Of a stretch of 64,000 nt of DNA, positions 1-10,800 are shown in pieces. Each line of letters starts with the position of its first letter. The stretch's first letter is position 1. Source of the stretch: CAYJAZ01 sp964369165 (GTDB lineage: Bacteria > Desulfobacterota > Desulfovibrionia > Desulfovibrionales > Desulfovibrionaceae); assembly GCA_964369165.1 (NCBI GenBank), contig CAYJFE010000001.1, forward strand, positions 1 through 64,000. The letters are read 5' to 3'. The translations under genes were made by a program, and so were the position numbers. Below the pieces are notes generated by a model, which searched no databases, was not told the origin of the DNA, and saw only the letters and a list, made by a program, of their open reading frames with translations.

Positions 1-15
1 TCTGATTTGATATAC

Positions 16-47
16 AAAAAGAGCACTTCATATGAGGTGCTCTTTTT
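16..47 (+). terminator. Rho-independent terminator
   Basis: An inverted repeat (AAAAAGAGCACTTC / GAGGTGCTCTTTTT, one G:T wobble, 4-nt loop) ends in a T-run. It probably ends a gene lying left of the window. The A-rich left arm means it could also work on the other strand. Confidence 0.8.
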
Positions 48-105
48 ATCTTCTAGGTTTTGAATTATACAGGCAAAGTGCTTGTTCGGACATCTCTCTA
101 CTTTC

Positions 106-134
106 TTGACTTTATACTCAAGTAATGATAGAAT
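106..134 (+). promoter_or_regulatory. Sigma70-type promoter of the FecR-repeat gene
   Basis: TTGACT (106-111), a 17-bp spacer and TAGAAT (129-134) form a good promoter about 105 bp upstream of the ATG at 242. The ribosome-binding site AGGAG is at 232-236. The leader of about 100 nt holds no other feature I recognise. Confidence 0.6.
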
Positions 135-241
135 AATTTAATAAGTACAGCTTTATGTTTATCGAATGATGAGAAGTGCTTTTCAGTAGATATGTTTATC
201 TGAAAAATTTATAGTTATCTCTTTTACTTCTAGGAGCAATC

Positions 242-1936
242 ATGCCTAATACAATTGAAGCAACCATTACACAAAAAAATGGCTTAGTCTATGTTGAAAG
301 AAATGGAGAACGTTTATCCTTAGAGATTGGCGATTCTATTTACGAACAAGACTTGATTGTAACTGGCTCAAATACAGTTGCAGAAATACAATACAGAGAC
401 GGAACAAAATCTCGCCTTGCTCCAGACACAGAAATGCGCCTTGTTGACTTTGAATACGGTAAAACAGCTGATTCTGAAAATTCTTTTCTTGTGGATATGC
501 ACCACGGTTCTATAAGAACGGTTACAGGTGATATTGTCAAACTCAATCCAAATGGCTTTGTTATCACAGCTGACGATGTTGTGGTGAATGTGCTTGGTTC
601 TGATACACTTATCTCTGTCAGTGACAGTCAAGTGTATGTAGGCTCTGCTTTTACATCAGTAGGTGTTCAGGTTCATGTTCAGAATGCTGACCCCCATATG
701 CTTCAAGCTCTTCAGTCTCTTACTTTTTCACCCTCATCAGATGTACCTCTTTTGCAAATGTATGGTAGTCCTGTAGCAATGCAAAATGCATTTAAAACAA
801 TAAGCTTTCCCCTTGCATGGGCTGTTCCTATTTCTGTTCAAGAAGAGCAGGAAAATATGGAACAGTCTCCTATTGCAGAAGATACTATTACTACAGAAGA
901 CAGTAGCGACTCTACTGACGATCAAACGCAAATATTTCCATTAGGTGTTCATTCAGCGCAGCAAAATATTATTTTGATGCAAACAGGTCTTTCTGAGCAA
1001 GTTTTAATAAGCCCTAGTTTTAACCTTTCAGGCCTTCAAATGGCACCGATTCCTGATATAGTTTCTGGCCAATTTGCTAACCCATCACTAATTTATCCTG
1101 GTACAAATCCCTCTATCTCGAATAATGAAACTATTGAAGGTCCTGATACTTTTTATCAAATTTTTGATGAAGGTGACAGCCCGTTAAGTATGACTGAAGG
1201 TGATGACTGGGTTCAAATAGCCCATATGAAGGGCGGTATTGTCAACTTACTTGGCGGTAACGACCTTATAGAAGTTTCTGCTATGGGGGCTGATGCTTCT
1301 CAGATTAAACCTGTTGTATTTTCACGCACTTCATTAACTCCTGAAGATTTTGGTCCGAATGATTTGCAAAAACCTGCTATTTTTGGCGGTGACGGCAATG
1401 ACACAATAAGCATTGGCGAAATGACTGAGGGATCAATCTACGCGGGTGAAGGCAATGATGTTGTTTCAATTTCAAAGCCAAGCGGTTTTGATTTTATCAA
1501 TCTTGAAGGCGGTGATGATGTCTTGAGCGTATTTGTTGAAAGTAGCTCTGTATCTCTAACAAAGATTACAGGTGGTGAAGGCACTGATGTTATTATCACA
1601 AATCAAACTGGACTTGTTCCTGATAGCGATCTAGAGATTGTTATTACACATACAAACGCAACTTCTGCCGACGATTTGAAGTTAGAAAACTTTAATCTGC
1701 AAATGCATGATAACGGGTCTATCTCTCTTGGTCACGGCTGGAGTGTGGTTGGATCTGGTAGTTATGTACATGCAAGTGGCGTAACTATGGATGTATATGT
1801 TTCTTCTCCTTATTCTGCTGAGCCTATGACAATGTCTATGAACGAAAGTTCTTTTGCAATACCAGTAATACAAGACTCAGACCCTGCGCAAGATGCCTAC
1901 GATACAACCATAAATCACTATACAGCAGTAATTTAG
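242..1936 (+). CDS. FecR-domain protein with C-terminal calcium-binding-type GND repeats
   Basis: A 564-residue protein. Residues 1-150 form a FecR-like domain; the N-terminus (MPNTIEATI...VYVERNGERL) closely matches the protein ending at 46160. The region 210-220 is acidic and serine/threonine-rich. From about residue 310 there are GGND, GGDGND and GEGND motifs typical of RTX-type beta-rolls. There is no N-terminal signal peptide or membrane helix, so this is not a classical FecR anti-sigma regulator. Export by a type I system is the likeliest route, though no such system lies in the window. The FecR hallmark G-I-R-G-T-D-F of its paralogue is replaced here by N-V-L-G-S-D-T. The AGGAG at 232-236 fixes the start. 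The biological role is unknown; surface attachment or matrix is an inference. Confidence 0.8.
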   Translation: MPNTIEATITQKNGLVYVERNGERLSLEIGDSIYEQDLIVTGSNTVAEIQYRDGTKSRLAPDTEMRLVDFEYGKTADSENSFLVDMHHGSIRTVTGDIVKLNPNGFVITADDVVVNVLGSDTLISVSDSQVYVGSAFTSVGVQVHVQNADPHMLQALQSLTFSPSSDVPLLQMYGSPVAMQNAFKTISFPLAWAVPISVQEEQENMEQSPIAEDTITTEDSSDSTDDQTQIFPLGVHSAQQNIILMQTGLSEQVLISPSFNLSGLQMAPIPDIVSGQFANPSLIYPGTNPSISNNETIEGPDTFYQIFDEGDSPLSMTEGDDWVQIAHMKGGIVNLLGGNDLIEVSAMGADASQIKPVVFSRTSLTPEDFGPNDLQKPAIFGGDGNDTISIGEMTEGSIYAGEGNDVVSISKPSGFDFINLEGGDDVLSVFVESSSVSLTKITGGEGTDVIITNQTGLVPDSDLEIVITHTNATSADDLKLENFNLQMHDNGSISLGHGWSVVGSGSYVHASGVTMDVYVSSPYSAEPMTMSMNESSFAIPVIQDSDPAQDAYDTTINHYTAVI

Positions 1937-1948
1937 AAGCAAAACTTT

Positions 1949-2040
1949 GTGCCAAATCCTATGAAACAAAGATCATGCAGACGAGCTGAGATTTTTTTGT
2001 CGAAAAAAATGGAGAGCGCCTTTCTTGGGATATAGGTAAA
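1949..2040 (+). pseudogene. Relic of a second FecR-domain gene start
   Basis: Just after the stop of the preceding gene, the bases read V-P-N-P-M-K from 1949. After a one-base shift they read V-E-K-N-G-E-R-L-S-W-D-I-G from 1999. These match M-P-N-T-I-E and V-E-R-N-G-E-R-L-S-L-E-I-G of the gene starting at 242. The spacing between the two blocks agrees with the intact gene to within one base. Downstream similarity fades at once. It appears to be the decayed 5' end of a tandem paralogue. Confidence 0.65.
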
Positions 2041-2183
2041 TTCGCAGCATGGAAAATACTGACATGACTTTATAAGTATTTATTAACCTAAAGAAAAAAA
2101 ACTTGCCAAGCTTTGAATTGAATTATATAAGAAGGGGAAATTATTTTTAATTTCACAAAAGTAAAATGATACTTGGAGACAAT

Positions 2184-3185
2184 ATGAACTCAGCAGAAAA
2201 CCCGATCCGCATTGCTATAGTTGGATACGGAAACCTTGGGCGCGGCACAGAACTATCCATAGCTCAAAGCCCTGATATGAAACTTGTTGGCATTTTTACA
2301 AGAAGAAATCCATCTTCTGTACAGCCAGTAAATAAAGATATTCCTGTGTATAGCATGGAAGAGCTTTTAGCAAAGAAAGATGAAATTGATGTGCTTATTC
2401 TTTGTGGAGGTTCAGCCACAGATTTACCGATTCAAGGCCCTGAACTTTCAGAGCATTTTAACATTGTTGACAGTTTTGACACGCATGCCGATATTCCTGT
2501 TTATTATGAAAAAGTAAAAGCAGCGGCTAAAAAAAATGGAAAAGTTGCTCTCATTTCAGTAGGTTGGGATCCAGGAATGTTTTCAGTCAATCGCTTATAT
2601 GCTGGCGCAATTTTGCCACAAGGCACAGACTACACTTTCTGGGGTAAAGGTGTGAGCCAAGGCCATTCAGATGCTCTCAGACGAATCGAGGGTGTGGCCG
2701 ACGCTAAGCAATACACAATTCCAAAAGAAGAAGCATTACAGAAAGTTCGTGAAGGTAAAATGCCTGAACTTTCTACGCGTGAAAAACATTTGCGTGAATG
2801 TTTTGTTGTTGCAAAAGACAATGCTGATAAAGAAAAAATCAAAAGCGAAATTGTGAATATGCCAAATTATTTTGCTGACTACGACACAATAGTACACTTC
2901 ATTTCACAAGAAGAGCTTAATAAAAATCATAGCGGCATTCCGCACGGTGGCTTTGTTCTTAGAAGCGGTAACACAGGCGTAAATGGAGAAACAAAGCATT
3001 TGATTGAATATTCACTCAAGCTCGATTCAAACCCAGAATTTACAGCTTCTGTTTTAGTTGCCTACGCAAGAGCAAATATGCGCCTTCAACAACACGGAGC
3101 AACAGGCGCTTTCACAGTTTTTGATGTTCCACCTGCATACCTTTCGCCACTAAGCGGTGAAGAACTTCGTAAGAACTTATTATAA
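2184..3185 (+). CDS. ddh: meso-diaminopimelate D-dehydrogenase
   Basis: It catalyses NADPH-dependent reductive amination of tetrahydrodipicolinate to meso-diaminopimelate, a one-step route to lysine and peptidoglycan precursors in the cytoplasm. The protein opens with a dinucleotide-binding motif (I-A-I-V-G-Y-G-N-L-G-R-G) and carries the family-typical G-W-D-P-G-M-F-S-V and H-G-G-F-V-L-R-S-G blocks. Its length of 333 residues is normal for the family. An in-frame ATG at 2166 exists, but ATG 2184 has GGAG five bases upstream (2175-2178) and starts just before the Rossmann strand, so I chose 2184. It stands alone between a FecR relic and a terminator. Confidence 0.93.
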   Translation: MNSAENPIRIAIVGYGNLGRGTELSIAQSPDMKLVGIFTRRNPSSVQPVNKDIPVYSMEELLAKKDEIDVLILCGGSATDLPIQGPELSEHFNIVDSFDTHADIPVYYEKVKAAAKKNGKVALISVGWDPGMFSVNRLYAGAILPQGTDYTFWGKGVSQGHSDALRRIEGVADAKQYTIPKEEALQKVREGKMPELSTREKHLRECFVVAKDNADKEKIKSEIVNMPNYFADYDTIVHFISQEELNKNHSGIPHGGFVLRSGNTGVNGETKHLIEYSLKLDSNPEFTASVLVAYARANMRLQQHGATGAFTVFDVPPAYLSPLSGEELRKNLL

Positions 3186-3209
3186 TTAGTAGTTCACCAT
3201 AAAAATTTA

Positions 3210-3244
3210 GGCTGCATTCTCATTATAGTGTGCAGTCTTTTTTT
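3210..3244 (+). terminator. Terminator after ddh
   Basis: A GGCTGCA / TGCAGTC stem with a G:T wobble is followed by seven T residues. It ends ddh and lies just before the 3' end of the convergent MFS gene. Confidence 0.8.
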
Positions 3245-3248
3245 GTGT

Positions 3249-4457
3249 CTATTGTGAATGGTAGGCAGACTTTACAGGTATCATAAAACTCAAAGCTATG
3301 CATACAAGCATAATTCCTACAAATACTATATAGGCAAGATTATAACCATTTGTCAGATAATTTGAAAGACCAATGATAGCATAGCCAAAACTTTTTAAAA
3401 AGACAAAAGTGGATATCATTCTATAGTAGAAAGCAAATTTTTCACTACCAAAGTAATAGGCTGTTGCTGCTGGCATAAGCACCCATGCTCCGCCACTTGT
3501 TATTCCAAAACAAAATGCAAAAACAAACATTATAGGCAATGAAGGCGGAATGAATATAAGCAATAAAGACAAAGTATTAAGTGCAAGTAAAATTCGTGTG
3601 ACAATTATAGGATTATATTTATCGGCTGCTTTTCCCCACACATATTTTGCTACAACCAAAAAAGCTGCTGTTAAGCAGGAGAAAAACATAGCCTCATATG
3701 AATCAAGTCCTATATCCACCATATGGGGCTTTAATTGGCTCACTATAGCCGAACTTGACATAAGAGAAAGCCCAAACAAAAAAGCAAGATAATAGGCTTC
3801 TTTAGTCCTTAATACTGTTGCCCAAGGAATATTTTTCACCTCCTGTGCTGGCACGCAATCAGCATTTTGGCAATTGTCAACTTGTAAATTCATTTCATAA
3901 GGCCTATCTCTTATCATAAACCAGCAAATAGGTACAAAGATGAGAAGCAAGCAGCCATAAGCAAACCATGCTGTACTCACATCAAAATTATTTATAAAAA
4001 AAAGAAGTAAAAAAGGCATAATAGCGCCAGACAAAGAAATGCCCATATTTGTCAAACCAAAGGCCCTGCCCCTATATTTCACAAACCAATTATTGATAAG
4101 CATATTTGCGATAGGTCCGCCAAAGCATTGCCCACTTACCCATGCTAAGGTGTAGAAAATATAAAAGAAATACAATTCTTTTGTCATGGCAAGAACTATG
4201 AAAGATAAACCGCCAAGAAGTGAGCCTAAAGTCATTAATAATCTAATGCCTATTTTTTGTGAAAGCCAAGACCATAAAGGAATGCTTAAAGCACCAATCA
4301 AGGAAGCGACTGACATGCCTAAGCTTATGCTCGCTCTTGACCATCCTCTTTCAAGGGTTAAAGGATCAAGAAATGCATTCATCATAAAAATAATAGAGCC
4401 TTGTAAGAGAAAATTCCCCAAAAGGCACAAGATTGCCAATCTCCAACCATAAAACAT
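3249..4457 (-). CDS. Major facilitator superfamily transporter
   Basis: A 402-residue, very hydrophobic protein with about 12 predicted membrane helices and a central cytoplasmic loop near residues 190-215. The N-terminus (MFYGWRLAILCLLGNFLLQG) and the R-G-R-A-F-G-L-T-N-M-G-I-S segment resemble the monocarboxylate/oxalate-formate antiporter branch of the MFS. A small organic acid is therefore a reasonable guess for the substrate, but nothing in the sequence fixes it. The gene is single and is transcribed away from the c-di-GMP gene at 4680. Confidence 0.85.
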   Translation of the reverse strand: MFYGWRLAILCLLGNFLLQGSIIFMMNAFLDPLTLERGWSRASISLGMSVASLIGALSIPLWSWLSQKIGIRLLMTLGSLLGGLSFIVLAMTKELYFFYIFYTLAWVSGQCFGGPIANMLINNWFVKYRGRAFGLTNMGISLSGAIMPFLLLFFINNFDVSTAWFAYGCLLLIFVPICWFMIRDRPYEMNLQVDNCQNADCVPAQEVKNIPWATVLRTKEAYYLAFLFGLSLMSSSAIVSQLKPHMVDIGLDSYEAMFFSCLTAAFLVVAKYVWGKAADKYNPIIVTRILLALNTLSLLLIFIPPSLPIMFVFAFCFGITSGGAWVLMPAATAYYFGSEKFAFYYRMISTFVFLKSFGYAIIGLSNYLTNGYNLAYIVFVGIMLVCIALSFMIPVKSAYHSQ

Positions 4458-4600
4458 AATAGAGCCTCTCTAGCCAAATGTTTAAAAGCAGATATTAGAA
4501 ACTTCAGATTTAATTATTCTGTCATAAGCAATCAAAAAAAACAAGCGCTTCTTCTTTGTGAATATTTGCCTTAGTGAAAAAAACAAATTTGCGTAGTAAC

Positions 4601-4629
4601 TTGACACCTATTATAAAATAAATTATAAT
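4601..4629 (+). promoter_or_regulatory. Consensus sigma70 promoter of the SBP-EAL gene
   Basis: TTGACA (4601-4606), an exact 17-bp spacer and TATAAT (4624-4629) match the consensus at every position. The start codon is at 4680, giving a leader of about 45 nt. This is the strongest promoter match in the window. Confidence 0.8.
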
Positions 4630-4679
4630 AAAATCATAACTTTTTCCCAATCTTTGGCTTTGGTCTTCAAGGGGTTTCT

Positions 4680-7568
4680 ATGAAAGAAAATAAATGGTTT
4701 ATAAGTGCTTTGTCACTGCTTTTATGTTTTTTGTTTTTACAAAGTTCTTTCATCTATGCAAGCGAACAAGAAGAAATAGTTCGTGTCGGCTATGTGCCTG
4801 ATTTTGACCTGCTTAATGATATCAACGATATTGGCTTTGAAGGCTATGGCTACGAAATATTGAAAAAAATTGAACAAAAGAGTAACTTTGTTTTTGAATT
4901 TGTCTTTATCGATGGAGATATTTTTGAAGCATTAGAAAATAATGAAGTTGATATAATAGGGCTGTTTTTCAAAACCCCGGAACGTGCTGAAAAATTCTAT
5001 TATTCGCCAATTCCCCTAAATTCTATTCAAACAAGCCTTGTGGCTCATACTAAAGAAAATCGAATATACGATGACCCACAATTTATTAACGGAAAAACAG
5101 TTGCAACTTACCACGAAAACACCTCAAACAAATCTCTAGATGCTTATTTGGCGAAGAATAATATTTCTGTTAATTATATATACGGAAACTTGCAAAACTA
5201 TAAAGAACTTGAAGCAGATTTGTATCTTGCTTATTCTTCTGACCCAAATATGGGCGATTATAATAATGTATTAAATCTTGATAAGCGTCACACTTATTTA
5301 CTTTCTATGCCACAAAAGCAAGAAATGATGGATAGAATCAGTGCTGTTGTTTATGAAATAGTCACCACAGAAGGCAATTTTTTTGAACTGCTTCAAGAAA
5401 AATATATGGGTGACTCCTTCCATGCTTTGCATAGAAGTTTGACAAAAGAAGAATTGCAAAAAGTAAGACAGAAAACTTTAAAAGTTGCCTATAGCACAAA
5501 TATTCGTCCATTTGCTTATACAAATGCGCAAAATGAACCAGACGGTGTTCTTATTGGTGTGATGAATAAGCTGGCAGAATTATACGAATTTGACATTGAA
5601 TACCTTCCTTATTCTTTTGAAAATTCTTCTGCTCTTCTTGAGAATTGTGACATAGCTCTTGCCATCACGGGTGATAGTGCATATTATGCAAAGAACTTTA
5701 GCCCCACAGAAGCATTTCTACATATACCTATATCTGCAATTATTCCAAGAGAAAAACTCGCAGAAACGAGTAACTCTGAAGAAGTGCGCAAGGTTTCACC
5801 TAAACTTGGCATTTTGAATTATCTTTACACTAATTTTGACTCTTTTATTAAAAAAAGAGCGCCTGAAAATGAATTAGTTTTTTTCTCTAGTGTAACAGAA
5901 TTGCTTGAAGCTTACACAAACAAGGAAATTGACTCTGCACTTATTTCAGAAGCTTCCTCTTCTTATGTGGTTTCGTATCTTGGCAGAAATTCTTCCTTTC
6001 CATTTAATACAGGATTAGATTTAAATATTCATCTCAGTATTTCAAATGATATAGCTAAAGAATATGTTCCGCTTTTTAATATTATGTTAGATAATATTTC
6101 AGAAGAAGAATACGAAGAAATACTCATCCAGCATGAAGCAAATCATATCTACGAGCCAAATTTTAAAGATTTACTTTTAGATAATTTAGCGCATTTCGCA
6201 TTGATTATTTTTGCAATTCTTTCACTTTTCTTCTTTTATGCTTATAGAGCACAAACAAAGAGAAGAAATGATATTCAGCATGCTTATGAAACTGATTCCA
6301 TAACTTCCTTTATGACAATTTATAAATTTGGCGAAGAAGCAACAAAAATGTCACGAAGCACAGAGCCTAATACTTATGAACTTATTTCCTTTGATATAGA
6401 TATGTTTAAAACCATTAATATACATTTTGGAGACGCACAAGGAACAAGGATTATATTAAATATTGCCAAAGCTCTTAAAGAAGTTTTTGACAGTACCAAG
6501 GCTATTTTATGCCGTAAAACTGGTGACCAATTCTTGATTTTTAGACCGATTGATGAGGGTGGTGCGATTCAAGATATTTATAAAAATTACATCTTACCCT
6601 CTATTCAAGAAGTCATAGGCGAAAGCTATAATCTTTCTATGTCATTTGGATCAGTTATTATTGATGACACAAGTGATAGCGCCACCTCTTATTTAGGAAA
6701 AGCTGAAAGTGCACGTTTGAGTGGAAAGGACGACCACCATACTAGCTTTATAGCTTTTGATGATAAGATGAAAAAATATTACGATAATAAACTCAATGTG
6801 ACCTATCGTATGAAAGAAGCCTTGAAAGATCATGAATTCAAAGTTGTGTATCAACCTAAAATAAATTTTACAAGCTTAGAAGTAGACGGTGCAGAAGCTC
6901 TTGTGCGTTGGTTTCCAAAAGAAGGGCGAACAATTTTTCCTGACGAATTCATTCCTATTTTTGAGCAAAATGGCTTTATTCTCGCCTTAGATCTCTATGT
7001 TTTAGACGAAGTGTGCAAATTTATCGCTGAATACGAAAATAAAATGCAAATACCTAGAATTTCAGTAAATTTATCTGCGCATTCTATCATTGCAGAAGGT
7101 GTTGTTGCAGAAATTTTAGAAGTGATACAAGCCTATGGAATCAATCCTGAGAAAATTGAATTTGAATTAACAGAAAGTGCGGTTGAAAAGAATATAGAGC
7201 TATTTTTACAAAGAGTAAAAGAATTAAAGCAACACAATTTTACAGTATCAATAGACGATTTTGGGGCAGGCGTTTCTTCATTAAACAGATTAAGTGCGGT
7301 TGAAGCCGATGTTTTGAAACTCGACAAAGCCTTCTTTGATTTTAGCACTACAGAGATAAAAAGCAGAGTGGTTGTCAGCAATGTTGTGACAATGGCAAAA
7401 GAGCTTAATATGAGCATTGTAGCTGAGGGTGTTGAAACAAAAGAGCAAGCTTTGTGGCTTAGAGAAATCAATTGTGATTACGCACAAGGCTATTATTTTG
7501 CAAAACCAATGGACGAAGATGCATTTAGAGAATTATTAAAATCACAAAAAACTTTTAACCTTGATTAA
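4680..7568 (+). CDS. Membrane c-di-GMP phosphodiesterase: twin periplasmic SBP sensor, degenerate GGDEF, EAL
   Basis: A 962-residue protein. A signal-like helix (residues 7-27) is followed by two bacterial solute-binding domains of family 3 (about 30-250 and 260-490), one membrane helix (about 503-521), a GGDEF fold and a C-terminal EAL domain. The GGDEF signature reads T-G-D-Q-F (614-618), so cyclase activity is unlikely. The EAL domain keeps A-E-A-L-V-R-W (from 737), V-N-L-S, E-L-T-E, D-D-F-G, K-L-D-K and A-E-G-V-E, so it should hydrolyse c-di-GMP. The inferred role is to sense a periplasmic amino acid or similar ligand and adjust c-di-GMP. A paralogue with the same layout lies at 47661-50639. 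It has its own consensus promoter. Confidence 0.9.
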   Translation: MKENKWFISALSLLLCFLFLQSSFIYASEQEEIVRVGYVPDFDLLNDINDIGFEGYGYEILKKIEQKSNFVFEFVFIDGDIFEALENNEVDIIGLFFKTPERAEKFYYSPIPLNSIQTSLVAHTKENRIYDDPQFINGKTVATYHENTSNKSLDAYLAKNNISVNYIYGNLQNYKELEADLYLAYSSDPNMGDYNNVLNLDKRHTYLLSMPQKQEMMDRISAVVYEIVTTEGNFFELLQEKYMGDSFHALHRSLTKEELQKVRQKTLKVAYSTNIRPFAYTNAQNEPDGVLIGVMNKLAELYEFDIEYLPYSFENSSALLENCDIALAITGDSAYYAKNFSPTEAFLHIPISAIIPREKLAETSNSEEVRKVSPKLGILNYLYTNFDSFIKKRAPENELVFFSSVTELLEAYTNKEIDSALISEASSSYVVSYLGRNSSFPFNTGLDLNIHLSISNDIAKEYVPLFNIMLDNISEEEYEEILIQHEANHIYEPNFKDLLLDNLAHFALIIFAILSLFFFYAYRAQTKRRNDIQHAYETDSITSFMTIYKFGEEATKMSRSTEPNTYELISFDIDMFKTINIHFGDAQGTRIILNIAKALKEVFDSTKAILCRKTGDQFLIFRPIDEGGAIQDIYKNYILPSIQEVIGESYNLSMSFGSVIIDDTSDSATSYLGKAESARLSGKDDHHTSFIAFDDKMKKYYDNKLNVTYRMKEALKDHEFKVVYQPKINFTSLEVDGAEALVRWFPKEGRTIFPDEFIPIFEQNGFILALDLYVLDEVCKFIAEYENKMQIPRISVNLSAHSIIAEGVVAEILEVIQAYGINPEKIEFELTESAVEKNIELFLQRVKELKQHNFTVSIDDFGAGVSSLNRLSAVEADVLKLDKAFFDFSTTEIKSRVVVSNVVTMAKELNMSIVAEGVETKEQALWLREINCDYAQGYYFAKPMDEDAFRELLKSQKTFNLD

Positions 7569-7832
7569 AGAATAAATTCTAAAATTATTTGATCACGCTT
7601 GAGATATTTATATTGCTCCTTTATTTTGTAATGTATTATTATTTTATCTCTCTATTAACACATCTATTAATTTATCTTGCATTTAGAAGAAGATGTGTGT
7701 ATATCTAAGAGCGGATTGAATTTTTGAAAAGTGAAATTATCTCTAAGAAAAATGAATGAGCTTTAAGTGTCTACTACCATATAAACCATGTAGCAAAATG
7801 CAATACTTTGTATCGACAAAGAGAGTTATATT

Positions 7833-10800
7833 ATGAGTGGCAAAAAAACGGCAATTATTGAAGCAGACAGTAAAGTCACAGCAAAAAATGAAGTAAATTC
7901 TTCTGTTCTACTACAATCTATATTAGATTCAGCCCCATATGGAATTAACGTATGGAATAAGGATATGCAAAATGTTCTGTGCAATGAGCATATAATGAAT
8001 ATGTTTAGCACAACAAGTGCGCACGAATTTCTTCAAAGATTTTTTGAATTTTCCCCTGAATTTCAACCAAATGGTATATCCTCTCGCGAAATGGCTAAAG
8101 CTAATCTTGAGAAAGCTTTAAGCAAGGGTAAGCATATTTTTTACTGGATGCATAAAAGCCTAAATGGTGAAAATTTTCCTGTTGAAATCACACTTATAAA
8201 AATAGATGCTATACCAGATGAAGAATATGTCATTAGCTATATAAAAGATTTGCGCTCCGATTTCTCTATCCAAAAATTGAAAATTGACTACGATTTTTAT
8301 TTTGTTGATCAACTGCCAAAAAGCATTTTTATGAGCGAAAGCTCTGATTTATCTAATGAATGGTTTTTCTCTATAGACCTTAGGACAGGAAATTATCATT
8401 ACTATGGTTATGGTAAAGTAATATTTGATGAAAGATATAAAAAGCATATACTTACAGAAAAACAAATCTTTGAATATGGCTTTATTCATGCGGACGACTT
8501 AGAAACCTGCAAAGAAATAGTGGAAAACATTAAAAATGGTATTTCAAAGCCTTATGACATAAGATTTTTAGATAAAGAAAACAATTATAGATATCATAGA
8601 ATTATCTGTAAACTTATTACTGACAAATCAGGTAAGCCTACTTTTGTGATGGGAAAAGGTATTGATATTCATGAACAACGTGTTTTTCAAGAACTTTCAC
8701 AAAAAGATTTACTCACCGATTGTTATAATAAAATTAGTGCTCAAAATATAATATCAGAAAAATTATTAGCAAAGCCAAATGCTAAGCACATCTTATTTAT
8801 TATGGATATTGACAACTTTAAGTCAATAAATGATAATTTAGGACATTATTTTGGCGATGGAGTTTTAAGGGATATAGCCGCAGGTTTAAAAACTGCCTTT
8901 AGAGGCAATGATACTATAGCAAGAATAGGCGGCGATGAATTTATTATCTTTGTAGAAAACCTCTCTGATGCTGATATTATAGCAGATAAAGCCGAAAAAA
9001 TACTTGAAGTGTATAAAAAAACTTTTTCGGGTCAATACCATGATTATTCCATTTCTGGAAGTGTCGGCATTGCGCTCTATCCACAAGACGCAACTACTTA
9101 TGACGAGCTCTATCAAAATGCAGATAAAGCTCTCAATCAATCAAAAATAGAAGGAAAAAATAGATATACCTTCTATTCTCCAGATCTGAATTTAGGCACA
9201 ACAAGAAGCATCACTAAAATTGAAAATGCAAATAGGATTGCGTCTTCATTTTTTGATTATGACCTTATCTCATCAGTATTTGGCATTCTTTATGAAAAAA
9301 ATGGCAGTAGTGATGCCATCAATCTAGCCCTTAGCTATCTATGCCAAAAATATAATGCTGACAGAAGCTATATTTTTGAATCCTTAGACGGGTGTAAAAG
9401 CTATAATAATACATTTGAATTTTGTAAGGAGGGCATAAGCAGCGAAATTGAAAATCTGAAAGATATACCTAGGGAAACTTTTGTTGATTTAGTCGATAAA
9501 GCGCATAATGACATAATTTACTCTAATAATCTTAGGGAAACTTTAGAAGATGATGAAGCTTTTGAAGCCATGGCAAATCAAGGCATTTTGTCTTTTGTGC
9601 ATGCACAAATAAAACGTGATGGCGAGATGACCTTCTTTATAGGCCTTGATGATTGCACAAAAACGCGAGTATGGACAGAAAGAGAAATTAATAGCTTGCA
9701 ATATATTGGTAAACTCTTATCAATTATTTTACAGGGAACACATCTTAGAGAAGAAATAAATGAATTAGCCATAAGCAATAGAAATTCAGCTGATATCTTA
9801 GATAATTCTGACAGTATTGTCTATGTGAGCGACCTTGATAATTATCAGCTTCTTTATCTTAATGGCGTTGGGAAGCGAGCAGTTGGAATTTTATCAAACG
9901 AAGATATGGCAGATAAAAAATGCTATGCTGTTCTACAAGGTAAAACTGCACCTTGTGATTTTTGCACAAATCATCTTTTGAATGAAGAGAGCTATTATGA
10001 ATGGACATATTATAACAAGATTTTAGACAAAACATATTTACTCAAAGATAAATTGATAAAGTTTAACGGCAAGCTTGCAAGGTTAGAGATTGCAACTGAT
10101 GTATCAAAAGTTACAGAACTTGAAAAAACGCTGAAGGATACACTAGCTGACGAATCCTTCTTGATGACTTGTATTAAAATGCTGCATTCAGGCAATGATC
10201 CCCTCTCCTCTACTCAATCTCTGCTTGAAGAAGTTGCGAAATATTACGATGCTGAAAGAAGCTATATATTTGAAATATCAGAATGCGGCAACTACATAAG
10301 TAATACCTATGAAGCGACTAAAATAGGTTGTAAAGCCTATATCCACACTATGCAAAATTTACCTCTAGACTCACTCAGTATCTTATTGAATAAATGCGAA
10401 GAGCACGAAACTTTTTCTCTGTCTATTACAGATCCTGATCTACCTAAAGATTCACTCGAATATGAGCTTATGGCAAGCCAAGGCCTCAATAATATCATCA
10501 TGAGTGCCATAAGGGTTGAGGGCAAGGAATTAACTGGCTTTGTAGGCGTGGATAATTCACTTCAAAATAAAGATAAAACATCTATAATACACTCTGTTTC
10601 AAAATTTATAGCAACTTTTCTTGACGAAACAGAACTTATAACAAAACTGAACAAACTCTCGTATTATGACATACTTACAGGCGCAAAAAATAGGCACAGC
10701 TATACTCAAGCATTACAAGATATCAATATAGAAATAGACAGCCTAGGGGTTTTGTATATCGATGTCAAAGGCCTCAGTGCGATAAATGATAGTAAGGGAG

